From: Bacteroidota bacterium
GTDB taxonomy: Bacteria; Bacteroidota; Bacteroidia; Chitinophagales; JADIYW01
Direction: 5' to 3'
DNA length: 64,000 bases
Assembly: GCA_963169645.1 (NCBI GenBank)
Contig: CAUJCO010000012.1
Coordinates: 124,001-188,000 of the forward strand
Part shown: piece by piece, positions 51,004-59,485 of the stretch
Numbering within the stretch: position 1 is the first letter of the stretch
Layout: the number at the start of each line of letters is the position of its first letter
Notes under the pieces: generated by a model
Seen by the model: the letters and a program-made list of their open reading frames with translations, nothing else
Told to the model about the DNA's origin: nothing
The model's database searches: none
Program-made: the position numbers and the translations under genes

Positions 51004-51756
51004 ATGTCTACACCGGAACAAGTTCGCCAATATTATAATGAATTTACCGCTTCGTATCTGCAAACGTATGGCGATGTAATTCAGGCTTTTCGTCCAACGG
51101 ATACTACGAAATTGTTGGATTATGTTGGCAGAAGTGCCGGCATAAATTGGAAATCTAAAGTATTGGATTTAGGTTGCGGCGTTGCCGGTCCGGCTATTTA
51201 TTTTGCTCAAAAATGGAATGCGTATTTGGATGGTATCACCATCTCGGAAACACAATTTCAACTTGGAAATGAAAAAATACAAGCTGCAAATTTGATAGAT
51301 AACATCACGTTGCATTTAGGTGATTACCACAAGATGGATACCATGCCATTGCCAAATGAAACGTACGATGTTGTCTTGTTTTTGGAAAGTTTAGGGCATT
51401 CCAATCAAGTGGAAAAAGCAATTCATCAGGCGACGAAAAAATTAAAATCCGGTGGCACTTTATACATCAAGGATTTTTATAAAAAACACCATCACCCAAC
51501 CGTTCCAAAATCAGCAATTGATAAAGTAATTTCCAATATCAATCAATCGTATTGTTACAATACGTTGGATTTACATGAAGTGAAAGTAGCATTAACAAGG
51601 CATACTTTGCAGATAGATTTTATTCGTCCGTTTGAATTTGTAGATGACATTCACGTGCGTAAAGCATTTGAAACAGCTAATAAAATAGATACTTTTGACG
51701 GAATGCCTGAATTTTTTCCGGCAGATTGGTTAGAGATAAAATGTACCAAACTTTAA
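51004..51756 (+). CDS. Class I SAM-dependent methyltransferase
   Basis: A 250-residue methyltransferase with SAM motif I 'VLDLGCGVAGPAIYFAQ' (about 54-70), motif II near 'LGDYHKM' and 'DVVLFLESLGHSNQVEKA' after it. It resembles the sterol/tocopherol/UbiE-like group. Being 6 bases behind mqnE, it may act in quinone or another prenyl-lipid pathway, but the substrate is unproven. The stop overlaps the convergent glycosyltransferase by 4 bases. Confidence 0.78.
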   Translation: MSTPEQVRQYYNEFTASYLQTYGDVIQAFRPTDTTKLLDYVGRSAGINWKSKVLDLGCGVAGPAIYFAQKWNAYLDGITISETQFQLGNEKIQAANLIDNITLHLGDYHKMDTMPLPNETYDVVLFLESLGHSNQVEKAIHQATKKLKSGGTLYIKDFYKKHHHPTVPKSAIDKVISNINQSYCYNTLDLHEVKVALTRHTLQIDFIRPFEFVDDIHVRKAFETANKIDTFDGMPEFFPADWLEIKCTKL

Positions 51757-52598
51757 TGTTTATTTTTTAAGTGTTGTTTATACCAATTCCATCTTGCCTT
51801 TAAATTAATGAGCATATAATTCCATTTATTTAATTTCGATTTTATTTTTGTAGCTTCTGATGTCGTATAAATAGTGTGTGGAATAGAATAGTCAGCTAAG
51901 AGTTGTTGAATACAGGAATGTTGAATAAACATATTTTTGTCGAGTTGATATCTACGCCATTCTTCATTCATCCAATGAAAAGCTTTCCAATGGTTATCAA
52001 ATTTTTTTTGATGCGTAATGTAGGTAGAAACTAAAGGCCAGCTATCATCATTCGTAAAAGAACAAACAAATTGCTGTAATTGGAATTTCTGAATGCCATC
52101 GTTGAGTATCGTAATTGGTAACATCCAATGTTTATTGTTAGCTGAAATTTCGTTGAGGGCACGTTCATAGCAATAGTGCATCAAAGCACTATTTTTAGGG
52201 CATTTCATCACATTTCCTACTATACCTTTTTTTCCATTTTTTCTAAAAACATATTCTGAATCAAAATCGAGTGGTTGTAAACAAACGATATCCATGTCTG
52301 TCCACCAACCACTGTATTGCAAGAATAATTTATATCGGAAAATGTCGGAAAAGCCAGCATAACTGCCTTTGCCATGCCCGAATTTATTGTATTCTGTATA
52401 AGAGAAAACAGCATCAAACGGAATAATTTCATTGGCATCACAAGATATGCATTCATCCGGAATAGATTGAATAGGCTCGTAATGCCAAAGGTGAAAAGTG
52501 TGTCCATTTTGTATGTATGATTGTATGCAAAGAATTTCAATTGCGGTGAGCGCATTTCCTATCCATAAACCGTGCACATGTTTGTTTATTTCCTGCAT
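51753..52598 (-). CDS. GT32-like glycosyltransferase
   Basis: A 281-residue protein with an N-terminal 'GLWIGNALTAIEILCIQSYI', then 'GFSDIFRYKLFLQYSGWWTDMDIVCL'. The DxD (D101, D103) binds the sugar-nucleotide metal. The layout matches capsular polysaccharide synthesis/GT32-like sugar transferases that have the 'DXD' preceded by the 'YGG-W' region. No membrane segment is seen. It marks the start of the accessory surface-related region. Confidence 0.82.
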   Translation of the reverse strand: MQEINKHVHGLWIGNALTAIEILCIQSYIQNGHTFHLWHYEPIQSIPDECISCDANEIIPFDAVFSYTEYNKFGHGKGSYAGFSDIFRYKLFLQYSGWWTDMDIVCLQPLDFDSEYVFRKNGKKGIVGNVMKCPKNSALMHYCYERALNEISANNKHWMLPITILNDGIQKFQLQQFVCSFTNDDSWPLVSTYITHQKKFDNHWKAFHWMNEEWRRYQLDKNMFIQHSCIQQLLADYSIPHTIYTTSEATKIKSKLNKWNYMLINLKARWNWYKQHLKNKH

Positions 52599-52750
52599 TG
52601 TAATGTATCAAACCAACTATAATAATACAAAATTGCTATTAATTGAATTGTACTTCCTTTTATTTTTTTGGTGATGTTGGATTTTTTATGATTCTAAGCA
52701 CCTTGTATTTGATAATTTTCGTTGGGCAAACATTATTTCGTGTAAATTAG

Positions 52751-53785
52751 ATGAAGCGGCAATGCTTATCAATTAACCCAAACGTTTTGCATCTCTTTTT
52801 TCGACATATACGAATTAAAGATTGGTGGTTATATGTGATACCGCCTGTGTTATCATTTTACAATATTGGGTTGCTGTTTTCCGGAACGAAGGCTATCGCT
52901 TTTGTACATCTTTTACAAGATTATGTTTTATTTATTGCATTAACGGCATTTACCTCTGCATTAGGATTTTATTTAAATGAATGGTCTGATATTCGTTATG
53001 ATAAAATTGGAAATAAGTTTAATTCGTTGGAACAAACAAGCTTATTGACAAAAATGTTTTTACTATTAGTGCTTTGTTTAGGTATTGCAATTATTTCTTA
53101 TTTTTTAAAATGGAATACAGCCATTTTGATACTTTATATCTTGCAATTACTTTTGTTTTTTTTGTATTCCGTTCCGCCTTTTCGTTTTAAAAGATATACA
53201 TATGTTGCTATTATTTTAGATGCATTTTATAGCGGAACACTTTTTTATTTTTTAGCAATTTTATATTCTACAGATATTGCAGTTTTATCGACCTTATTTT
53301 TGATAAGTGTATGTATTTGGGGCTTTTTGCGTGGTGTTCGAAATATTATTTTTCACGTTTTAAAAGATAAAATTCACGATGCACTTTCCGGAAACAAAAC
53401 AATAGCGGCAAGATATAATACAGATATTATTTTGCAATGGGTTCGAAACTACATTATTCCATTGGAGATTCTCTTTTTTGTTATGCTCTTATCTTACTTA
53501 CCATTACCATTTTTTACTATAGTTTTTTATTTGCTCTTTATATTGTACCTCTACAAAAGAAAAGAATATAGAATTCCGTTTATTTATAAACGAAAAAATG
53601 AGATTGAAACCAATGTGCTGGTAGATATGAATCCGTTTTATGAAATATTGTTTCCAATACTTACGTTGATTTTATTAAGCTGTTTTGATGTACGTTTACT
53701 CTTTTTATTAGCACCTTATCTTATTTTATTTCCAACAATATTGGCTTGGATAAAAAGTTTTATAATGGCAGTAAGGCATTTTTAA
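52751..53785 (+). CDS. UbiA-type prenyltransferase family membrane protein
   Basis: A 344-residue integral membrane protein with about eight hydrophobic helices. The first Asp-rich motif is N76-x3-D80-x3-D84 ('LNEWSDIRYDK'). The second is D206-x3-D210 ('LKDKIHDALSG'). The 'LYSVPPFRFKR' loop lies between them. These are the diphosphate/Mg sites of the UbiA superfamily. It could prenylate a quinone ring, heme or another acceptor. No partner gene on the same strand is adjacent, so the substrate is unknown. Confidence 0.75.
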   Translation: MKRQCLSINPNVLHLFFRHIRIKDWWLYVIPPVLSFYNIGLLFSGTKAIAFVHLLQDYVLFIALTAFTSALGFYLNEWSDIRYDKIGNKFNSLEQTSLLTKMFLLLVLCLGIAIISYFLKWNTAILILYILQLLLFFLYSVPPFRFKRYTYVAIILDAFYSGTLFYFLAILYSTDIAVLSTLFLISVCIWGFLRGVRNIIFHVLKDKIHDALSGNKTIAARYNTDIILQWVRNYIIPLEILFFVMLLSYLPLPFFTIVFYLLFILYLYKRKEYRIPFIYKRKNEIETNVLVDMNPFYEILFPILTLILLSCFDVRLLFLLAPYLILFPTILAWIKSFIMAVRHF

Positions 53786-54061
53786 TATGATTTGTGCGTG
53801 CAGCAAAATATATAAATTTCCTTGCCCTCGACGGGTCTTGTGGTCCGATCGACTTCCAACCGAATTTGTCTCCGCAATTCTTGTCTTCAAAAGGTGTTGT
53901 CAGCTTTTGACAGTTGATTGTAAACTACTTCTTTTTAAATATACTATATATTTTTTTGGACTTGTTGTAATTTAGTGGTCAATGGCACCAGACCAATATA
54001 GAGCGAAAGATTGTAAGTCCGAAGCTTATCATTTGTATGTATACCTTAGCGAATCATCTGC
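53786..54061. other. Intergenic stretch with a GC-richer patch
   Basis: Between the UbiA-like and first radical SAM genes, positions about 53815-53905 are distinctly richer in G+C than the AT-rich surroundings. They can be read in several frames without a recognisable product. No tRNA, hairpin or family match is seen. It could be a remnant of inserted DNA. Confidence 0.35.
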
Positions 54062-55600
54062 TCAATTTGGAACAGTAATTAGAGATTGTTCTTCTTCAAC
54101 TAATGTGTAGAATTCATCAAAAACATTTAACAATACGGTGCAACCATATTCAAAATTGGTAGAGGATTCACCTTGGTTAGTATGTTTAATATTATAAAGT
54201 GAGTAGTAAACTCTAAAGATGGTTTTGTTTTGGATAATTGAATTAGTACTTAACGATTGAACATGATGTAAGCACTTTGTATGTATAATATCACGTTGTT
54301 CAGGAGAAAAATTATTAAAAATTGAAGTGTTATTGCAAAAATCCTTAAATATTGTTCTTATATCATCTTTAATGTCTAAGTAATAATTATCTCGATGTAT
54401 TGCTTCGAGTTTTAGATGCTTTAATTGTTGAATAAATTGAGTATAAGAAAGAATATTTTTGTTGCAAACAATGGATTTAGATTTATTAAATGAATTTGCC
54501 TCAAGTTGTTTAATCACTTTATCAATAAAAGTAGCATTTCTGTGATGTAAAGAAAGATGTCGTGGATTTTCTACGTTTACAATTTTTAATGGAATATTTA
54601 ATTCGTTACAATTCGTTACCATTTTAGGTAACTCAAACCAATTTATAACAAGCGGACAAAAGTTAATGTTTAGGTTTACTTTTCCTTTGTCCATATAAGA
54701 TTTTAGTACGTTGATGTTTGCTTGTATTTGTTCAAAGTTGGAGTTAATTCTTATTTGTTCAAATGTTTCTTTATTTGCAGCATCTAAAGATATACCAACG
54801 TCGAATTGACCGGTATTCAACATTTCTAAAAATCGTGGCGGCAAATAACTTGCGTTGGTTTGTATATGAATGGTACATCGCTTATTTACTTTTAAAATAT
54901 CTTCCCATATTCTAAAATAGCTTTTAATAAGTAATGGTTCACCACCAATAAATGTGGCAATCTTCAAGTGGGGCAAAAATTCTTGTAATTGCTCAAAGAA
55001 TCGTTCCGGATAACTGAACTTCTGAGGCGACAACCCTTTCTTTTTTCGGATAAGAGAGGAGAAATTCTCATTGCACATTACACACTCAAAATTACAAAGG
55101 TCACTCATCTCAAATGACATTTGGTTCGGATAATTGATATTATCATCTGCGTGTATATCATATTTTAGTGGCGGAAATGCATTGTAATTTTTTGCTTGTA
55201 ATACAAACTCACAGGATTTACAAAACTCAAAATTATAGTTGCCTAATTTTTCTCTAAATTGATTGGCTTTTTCGCCCGACCAAATTTCTTTTATGGTATG
55301 ATCGTTTACATTACCTAATAAAAAGTCGTAATTAAAGCTACAAGCAGATACATCTCCATTAATTTGGAAATGCATATTATTAAAAGGCGCGTAACAGATT
55401 TTTTTCTTAGGACCGTATGGTCTGTTTTTATTGAAATCTATTACTGTGTTATAATTTATGGTTGCTATTTCTTCTTTTTTTGGATAATTGTAATTTGTAT
55501 AATCAGCCTTTAGATTCCAAATTTTTTTTAATATTGAGTAACCCCAAATAGATAATTTAGGATATGATGAAGTAATTTTCTGAATTTTTTTAAAATCCAT
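54062..55600 (-). CDS. Radical SAM protein with N-terminal SPASM/twitch-like cysteines (paralogue 1)
   Basis: A 512-residue protein. The 4Fe-4S SAM-cluster motif 'CNFECVMC' is at C169, C173, C176, and the SAM-contact 'GGEP' follows at 219-222. Before it lies a region that looks like a SPASM/twitch auxiliary-cluster segment: 'ICYAPFNNMHFQINGDVSAC' (C69, C87), 'LGNV..HTIKEIW' and 'CKSC' (C127, C130). In most SPASM enzymes that segment is C-terminal; here it is N-terminal. Substrates of such proteins are often peptides or carbohydrate/lipid surface compounds; nothing here settles which. Its paralogue is transcribed divergently from 56068. Confidence 0.82.
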   Translation of the reverse strand: MDFKKIQKITSSYPKLSIWGYSILKKIWNLKADYTNYNYPKKEEIATINYNTVIDFNKNRPYGPKKKICYAPFNNMHFQINGDVSACSFNYDFLLGNVNDHTIKEIWSGEKANQFREKLGNYNFEFCKSCEFVLQAKNYNAFPPLKYDIHADDNINYPNQMSFEMSDLCNFECVMCNENFSSLIRKKKGLSPQKFSYPERFFEQLQEFLPHLKIATFIGGEPLLIKSYFRIWEDILKVNKRCTIHIQTNASYLPPRFLEMLNTGQFDVGISLDAANKETFEQIRINSNFEQIQANINVLKSYMDKGKVNLNINFCPLVINWFELPKMVTNCNELNIPLKIVNVENPRHLSLHHRNATFIDKVIKQLEANSFNKSKSIVCNKNILSYTQFIQQLKHLKLEAIHRDNYYLDIKDDIRTIFKDFCNNTSIFNNFSPEQRDIIHTKCLHHVQSLSTNSIIQNKTIFRVYYSLYNIKHTNQGESSTNFEYGCTVLLNVFDEFYTLVEEEQSLITVPN

Positions 55601-55630
55601 ATTTATCTCTAATGCAATTTAAACATTACT

Positions 55631-55884
55631 CTAATTTAGAGTATTATGTTGTTTTTTTATTTTAAAAAGAGCCCAAAACATTTGCCAACTGTCTTTTATA
55701 AGATTTACTTTGGAACCTTTTGTTTCAACACATATAACGGGTAGAAGTTTGATATTTGTATTTTGTTTTTTGAGTAAATAATGCACTTCCACATCAAATG
55801 CATATTTTGATTGTTCCACTTTTTGAAAAATTTGTTTTGCTATATCTGACCTATAAATATAGCAATCTGTTTTTGTGTATATCC
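55631..55884 (-). pseudogene. Truncated GT2-family (dolichyl-phosphate glucosyltransferase-like) fragment
   Basis: The minus strand encodes about 80 residues matching the end of DPM/DPG-synthase-like GT2 enzymes. They are 'TDCYIYRSDIAKQIF', then 'SKYAFDVEVHYLLKK', 'ICVETKGSKVNLIKDSWQMF' and a short basic tail. The N-terminal catalytic half is absent. The readable similarity stops at about 55885, where the IS30 remnant begins. A GTG at 55819 gives only 62 residues, so the gene is dead. Confidence 0.7.
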
Positions 55885-55950
55885 TTATGATAATAACGTA
55901 GCTATTTGATACCTTTGTTCTGCGGTGAGTTGTTTAAATGTACGATTCAT
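55885..55950 (-). mobile_element. IS30-family transposase N-terminal remnant
   Basis: An ATG at 55950 (minus strand) encodes 'MNRTFKQLTAEQRYQIATLL', then Ser and a stop. 'LTAEQRYQIATLL' is the start of the helix-turn-helix of IS30-type transposases. Similarity ends where the glycosyltransferase fragment begins, so the rest of the element has been deleted. Confidence 0.65.
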
Positions 55951-55956
55951 TTGCAA

Positions 55957-56040
55957 TTAAGTTTAAGCACTTCAAATTTAGTGCGTGTATGCACACTTTT
56001 GTTTGTAAATTTTAATTGCATTTAGTACTTGAACTTAGAT
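55957..56040. repeat. Imperfect inverted repeats beside the IS30 remnant
   Basis: TAAGTTTAAGCACTTCAAA (from 55958) resembles the complement of the TTTAGTACTTGAACTTA near 56020-56036. Between them lies GTGCGTGTATGCACAC. These may be the end of the IS30 element or of another small repeat. The match is imperfect. Confidence 0.3.
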
Positions 56041-56067
56041 TTACATTAATATACATCTAATCATTTT

Positions 56068-57597
56068 ATGAATATTAATAAGATAAGAAAAGTTTTTTAT
56101 AAATACCCAAAAGTATTAAAATTAGGATATTCTATTGCAAAATCGATTTGGCGAATTGAAGCAATGTATAAAGATTACGACTATCCGAATGATGAAAGTT
56201 TAGCTACGATAGATAAGAATACAGTTAAAGAGTATAATAAAAATAGAATACTTGGTCCCAAAAAAAGAATATGTTATGCTGCGTTCAATAATTTGCATTT
56301 TACTATGAATGGGGATGTTTATAGTTGCTGTTATAGTAGTGGAATGTATTTAGGTAATATTCGTAACAATTCGATAAAAGAAATCTGGAAAAGTGAGAAT
56401 GTAAATAATGCACAAACTTTTTTATCGAATTATAATATGAGTAAATGCCTGTCATGTAAAGAAGTATTAACTGCTAGAAATTATGGGTCATTTCCTGGTT
56501 TAAAGTATGATATGTATTCTAAGGATACAGCATTCATGCCTACTCAGATGTCTTTCGAATTAAGTGACCTTTGTAATTTTGCTTGTGTTATGTGTAATGA
56601 AGATTACTCTTCAACTATAAAAAAAATAAAAGGTATTCCACTAAATAAAAATTTTTATACAGATACTTTTTTAAATCAATTAGAAGAATTTATTCCTTAT
56701 TTGAAAATTGCAACATTTATTGGTGGAGAACCTATGATGATAAAAATTTATTATAAAATATGGGAGCGAATAATAAAACTTAATCCTAATTGTATAATTC
56801 ATGTTCAAACGAATGGAAGTATTCTTAATGAACAATTTATCAGTTTTATTAATTCAGGTAATTTTGAGATTGGTATTTCAATTGATTCATTACAGAAGTC
56901 AACATTTGAAAATATACGTAAGAATTCAAATTTTGATATTGTTAGGAGTAATTTGAATACATATTTAAAATTTCATCAACAGGGTAAAATTATTTTGAGC
57001 ATTAATTTTTGTCCAATTATCTTGAACTGGAAGGAAATTCCGGAAGTCGTTAATTTTGCAAATGCAAATAATATTTCTATAAAAATTATACACGTGACAA
57101 GGCCTAGACAATTGGCAATTATTTATAGAAGTGTATCCTATTTACAGAATGTAGTACGGTTTTTAAATAATATAGCGCTTGAACAATATAATTCTCCAAT
57201 CAGTAATGTAAATAATAGAATCTATGATGATTTTAGGAATATCTTACAATTCTATATTGAAGATGGATTAAAGAGAGAGGATTTTATAACAGTGAGGATG
57301 CGGTTGGCTATTGCCGAGATTTATGACCAACTAAAAATTGAAATTATTCGTCATAGCAGAATTGAATTTAATGAAACAGATTTACAGAATTTATTTGATA
57401 CTTTAAATCAGACTTTGCAATTTGAGCCTATGAATATAAAGAAGAGGGTTGTCATATCCGTATTGTACATATTAAGAACATCAGATGTTCAAAAATCTTC
57501 AATGGAAGTTAATAGAGAGATATTGACAGAGATTAAATTATTTATGAAGATTGTAGAAGAACAATTACAAATAGAAAAGGGTGTGTTTGATGAATAG
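56068..57597 (+). CDS. Radical SAM protein with N-terminal SPASM/twitch-like cysteines (paralogue 2)
   Basis: A 509-residue paralogue of the divergent radical SAM gene, with the same cysteine spacing: C69, C87/C88, C127, C130 for the N-terminal auxiliary segment, C169-x3-C173-x2-C176 ('CNFACVMC') and 'GGEP' at 219-222. Long stretches align residue for residue ('SFELSDLCNF', 'IATFIGGEP', 'HVQTNGS'). The base composition is more AT-rich than paralogue 1. A PhyH oxygenase gene follows 82 bases downstream on the same strand and may be cotranscribed. Confidence 0.82.
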   Translation: MNINKIRKVFYKYPKVLKLGYSIAKSIWRIEAMYKDYDYPNDESLATIDKNTVKEYNKNRILGPKKRICYAAFNNLHFTMNGDVYSCCYSSGMYLGNIRNNSIKEIWKSENVNNAQTFLSNYNMSKCLSCKEVLTARNYGSFPGLKYDMYSKDTAFMPTQMSFELSDLCNFACVMCNEDYSSTIKKIKGIPLNKNFYTDTFLNQLEEFIPYLKIATFIGGEPMMIKIYYKIWERIIKLNPNCIIHVQTNGSILNEQFISFINSGNFEIGISIDSLQKSTFENIRKNSNFDIVRSNLNTYLKFHQQGKIILSINFCPIILNWKEIPEVVNFANANNISIKIIHVTRPRQLAIIYRSVSYLQNVVRFLNNIALEQYNSPISNVNNRIYDDFRNILQFYIEDGLKREDFITVRMRLAIAEIYDQLKIEIIRHSRIEFNETDLQNLFDTLNQTLQFEPMNIKKRVVISVLYILRTSDVQKSSMEVNREILTEIKLFMKIVEEQLQIEKGVFDE

Positions 57598-57679
57598 AAT
57601 CTTTATCATGAATATATAATAACCAGTTAAAATATAAGAGTATTTGTTATATTCATTTAATATTGATAATAAATTAAGT

Positions 57680-58528
57680 ATGTTTTGCTTTAATAAATCA
57701 AATAAAAAACCACATGTTAATAGATTTTTCGAGCCAAATTATTTTAATGGTAATGAAATATTTGATGAGTATAAAGAAAATGGTTTTTTAATTTTTAGAA
57801 ATACAGTAGAAAATGAATACATCGAAGAAATGAGGAAATTATATGATGAAATCTCTAAAATGGATGATTTTATTTTGTCAGATACTTTCTTAAACAGTGG
57901 TAGATTAGATTCTACTAAAATTAGATCTATTGTTGTAGATAAAATAAAAATTATTTCCACCCAGATTTTATCAAAAATTATTAATTCAGATAATGCTACC
58001 ATTAATACCGGTGGCGCATTTCAAATAAAACCTGCATCAAAAAATAGTATTCTTAACCCACATCAAGATACACCAATCATAGATGAAACAAAAAATTATG
58101 CGGTATATGTATGGATACCACTGTGTGATACTGATGTTACGAATGGTTGTTTGTCATTAATTCCTAAGAGTCATTTGTGGGGAAATTATCAACGTTCTTT
58201 AAATGTTCCATGGAAATATGAAAATGAAACAAAAGCTTTATGGAAAAAAATGATTGATGTGCCGCTCAAAAAAGGAGATTTAATTTGTTTTGATTCTGCT
58301 TTAATACATGGTTCTAAAGCAAATGTAAGCACAAGCACACGACTTGCTTTTACAACAGTAGTACTACCTAAAAATTACCAATTGATACATTACTTTAGAG
58401 ATAATAAAACGCCTAAAGATAAAGTAGAAGTGTATGCAGTTGATGAAGCTTTTTTTTATTCAGAAGATATAATGAAAAGACCACCAGAAAGGTATGAGTT
58501 AATTAGATTAGAAGATTGGAATAGATAG
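57680..58528 (+). CDS. PhyH-family Fe(II)/2-oxoglutarate dioxygenase (A)
   Basis: The ATG at 57680 gives 282 residues. The iron triad is complete: H128-x-D130 ('PHQDTPIIDE') and H210 ('LIHGS'), with the 2-oxoglutarate-binding Arg at about 221. The flanks 'VWIPLCDTDVTNGCLSLIPKSH' (split: 'WIPLCDTDVTNGCLSLIP') and 'KKGDLICFDSALIHGS' are the PhyH core. HxD is intact, so a hydroxylase rather than a halogenase is expected. It follows the second radical SAM gene and converges on the minus-strand PhyH operon. Sequence is very AT-rich. Confidence 0.85.
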   Translation: MFCFNKSNKKPHVNRFFEPNYFNGNEIFDEYKENGFLIFRNTVENEYIEEMRKLYDEISKMDDFILSDTFLNSGRLDSTKIRSIVVDKIKIISTQILSKIINSDNATINTGGAFQIKPASKNSILNPHQDTPIIDETKNYAVYVWIPLCDTDVTNGCLSLIPKSHLWGNYQRSLNVPWKYENETKALWKKMIDVPLKKGDLICFDSALIHGSKANVSTSTRLAFTTVVLPKNYQLIHYFRDNKTPKDKVEVYAVDEAFFYSEDIMKRPPERYELIRLEDWNR

Positions 58529-58646
58529 ATTATTCTTTGATTTTAAACTTGAAATTATATATAATCCTATAGTTATTGCTCAGAGGAATTTTAGTTGAAT
58601 TCAGCGGTTTTTAAAATAGAGTTTAAATTCAATAATATATAAATAT

Positions 58647-59483
58647 TTAAATACAATATCTTTCAATAAGATTCAACATTTCTTTTTTATTTGGTTGCCA
58701 ATTATTGTAATCAATTTTCTTTTCAAGCTTTCCAATTCTTGGTCTTTCATAAATTCCATTTTTGAATTGAACATATTTTTTTAATAAATCGTTTTCAGTC
58801 TTATATATTTCAAGCTTATTTTTACATTTCTTATCCCAATACACAATTTGAAATTGTGCATCTTTATGTGATATGAAATTTTGAGATACTATTCTGAAAT
58901 CATTACTTAGATTAGGTAAAGAATCATGTATAGTGCTTTGACTACATATTACTGCCTGTCCTGCTTTTACATACATTGGTTTCATATATAACTCTATTAG
59001 TTTAATGTGTTCTTGATAAGTAAATGGAATTGTTGGTGCTCTATAGTTTTTGGGGAAGTTATTACTGCCTGGCAGTAACCTTAATGCACCATTTTTCTCA
59101 TTTATATCAATTAAAGGCACCCATACATTGATTGGTACATATTTATCTTCATCCACTAAACTAAGATCTTGATGCATTCCTAATTCACTCTTTATTTCAT
59201 TATTCTTTGTTACAAAACATCCAAGATAGTTTTTATGGTCTATAAAATATTGTTCTAATGCAGGGTTGTGGATAGACGATACAGCTTCATCTACCTTATT
59301 CCTATATTCTAAATCATCTTGAAATGTAGATGCATAGAAACCACGATTGTTTTGGGGATGTAACTCGTGATATTTATATTTTAAGAATTCAATTTCTTCC
59401 TTACCAATGAAATCAACAACTACAAATCCATTTTTATCAAATTCTTCTTCTAATGCTTTATCCTTAAAAATATTACTTATCAT
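58647..59483 (-). CDS. PhyH-family Fe(II)/2-oxoglutarate dioxygenase (B)
   Basis: A 278-residue protein. The triad is H104-x-D106 ('MHQDLSLVDE') and H186 ('TIHDSLPN'), with Arg197. It has 'WVPLIDINEKNGALRLLPGS' and 'KAGQAVICSQSTIH'. The N-terminal 'GFYASTFQDDLEYR' is like that in the double-domain protein. The last gene of the minus-strand array, it begins 2 bases after the preceding gene's stop. AT-rich composition. Confidence 0.85.
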   Translation of the reverse strand: MISNIFKDKALEEEFDKNGFVVVDFIGKEEIEFLKYKYHELHPQNNRGFYASTFQDDLEYRNKVDEAVSSIHNPALEQYFIDHKNYLGCFVTKNNEIKSELGMHQDLSLVDEDKYVPINVWVPLIDINEKNGALRLLPGSNNFPKNYRAPTIPFTYQEHIKLIELYMKPMYVKAGQAVICSQSTIHDSLPNLSNDFRIVSQNFISHKDAQFQIVYWDKKCKNKLEIYKTENDLLKKYVQFKNGIYERPRIGKLEKKIDYNNWQPNKKEMLNLIERYCI

Positions 59484-59485
59484 AA

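Noticed and set aside
53787..53975. 62-residue reading frame as a possible RiPP precursor near the radical SAM genes
   Set aside because: Its composition is not peptide-precursor-like, there is no leader motif, and the frame covers the odd GC-richer patch that reads in all frames.
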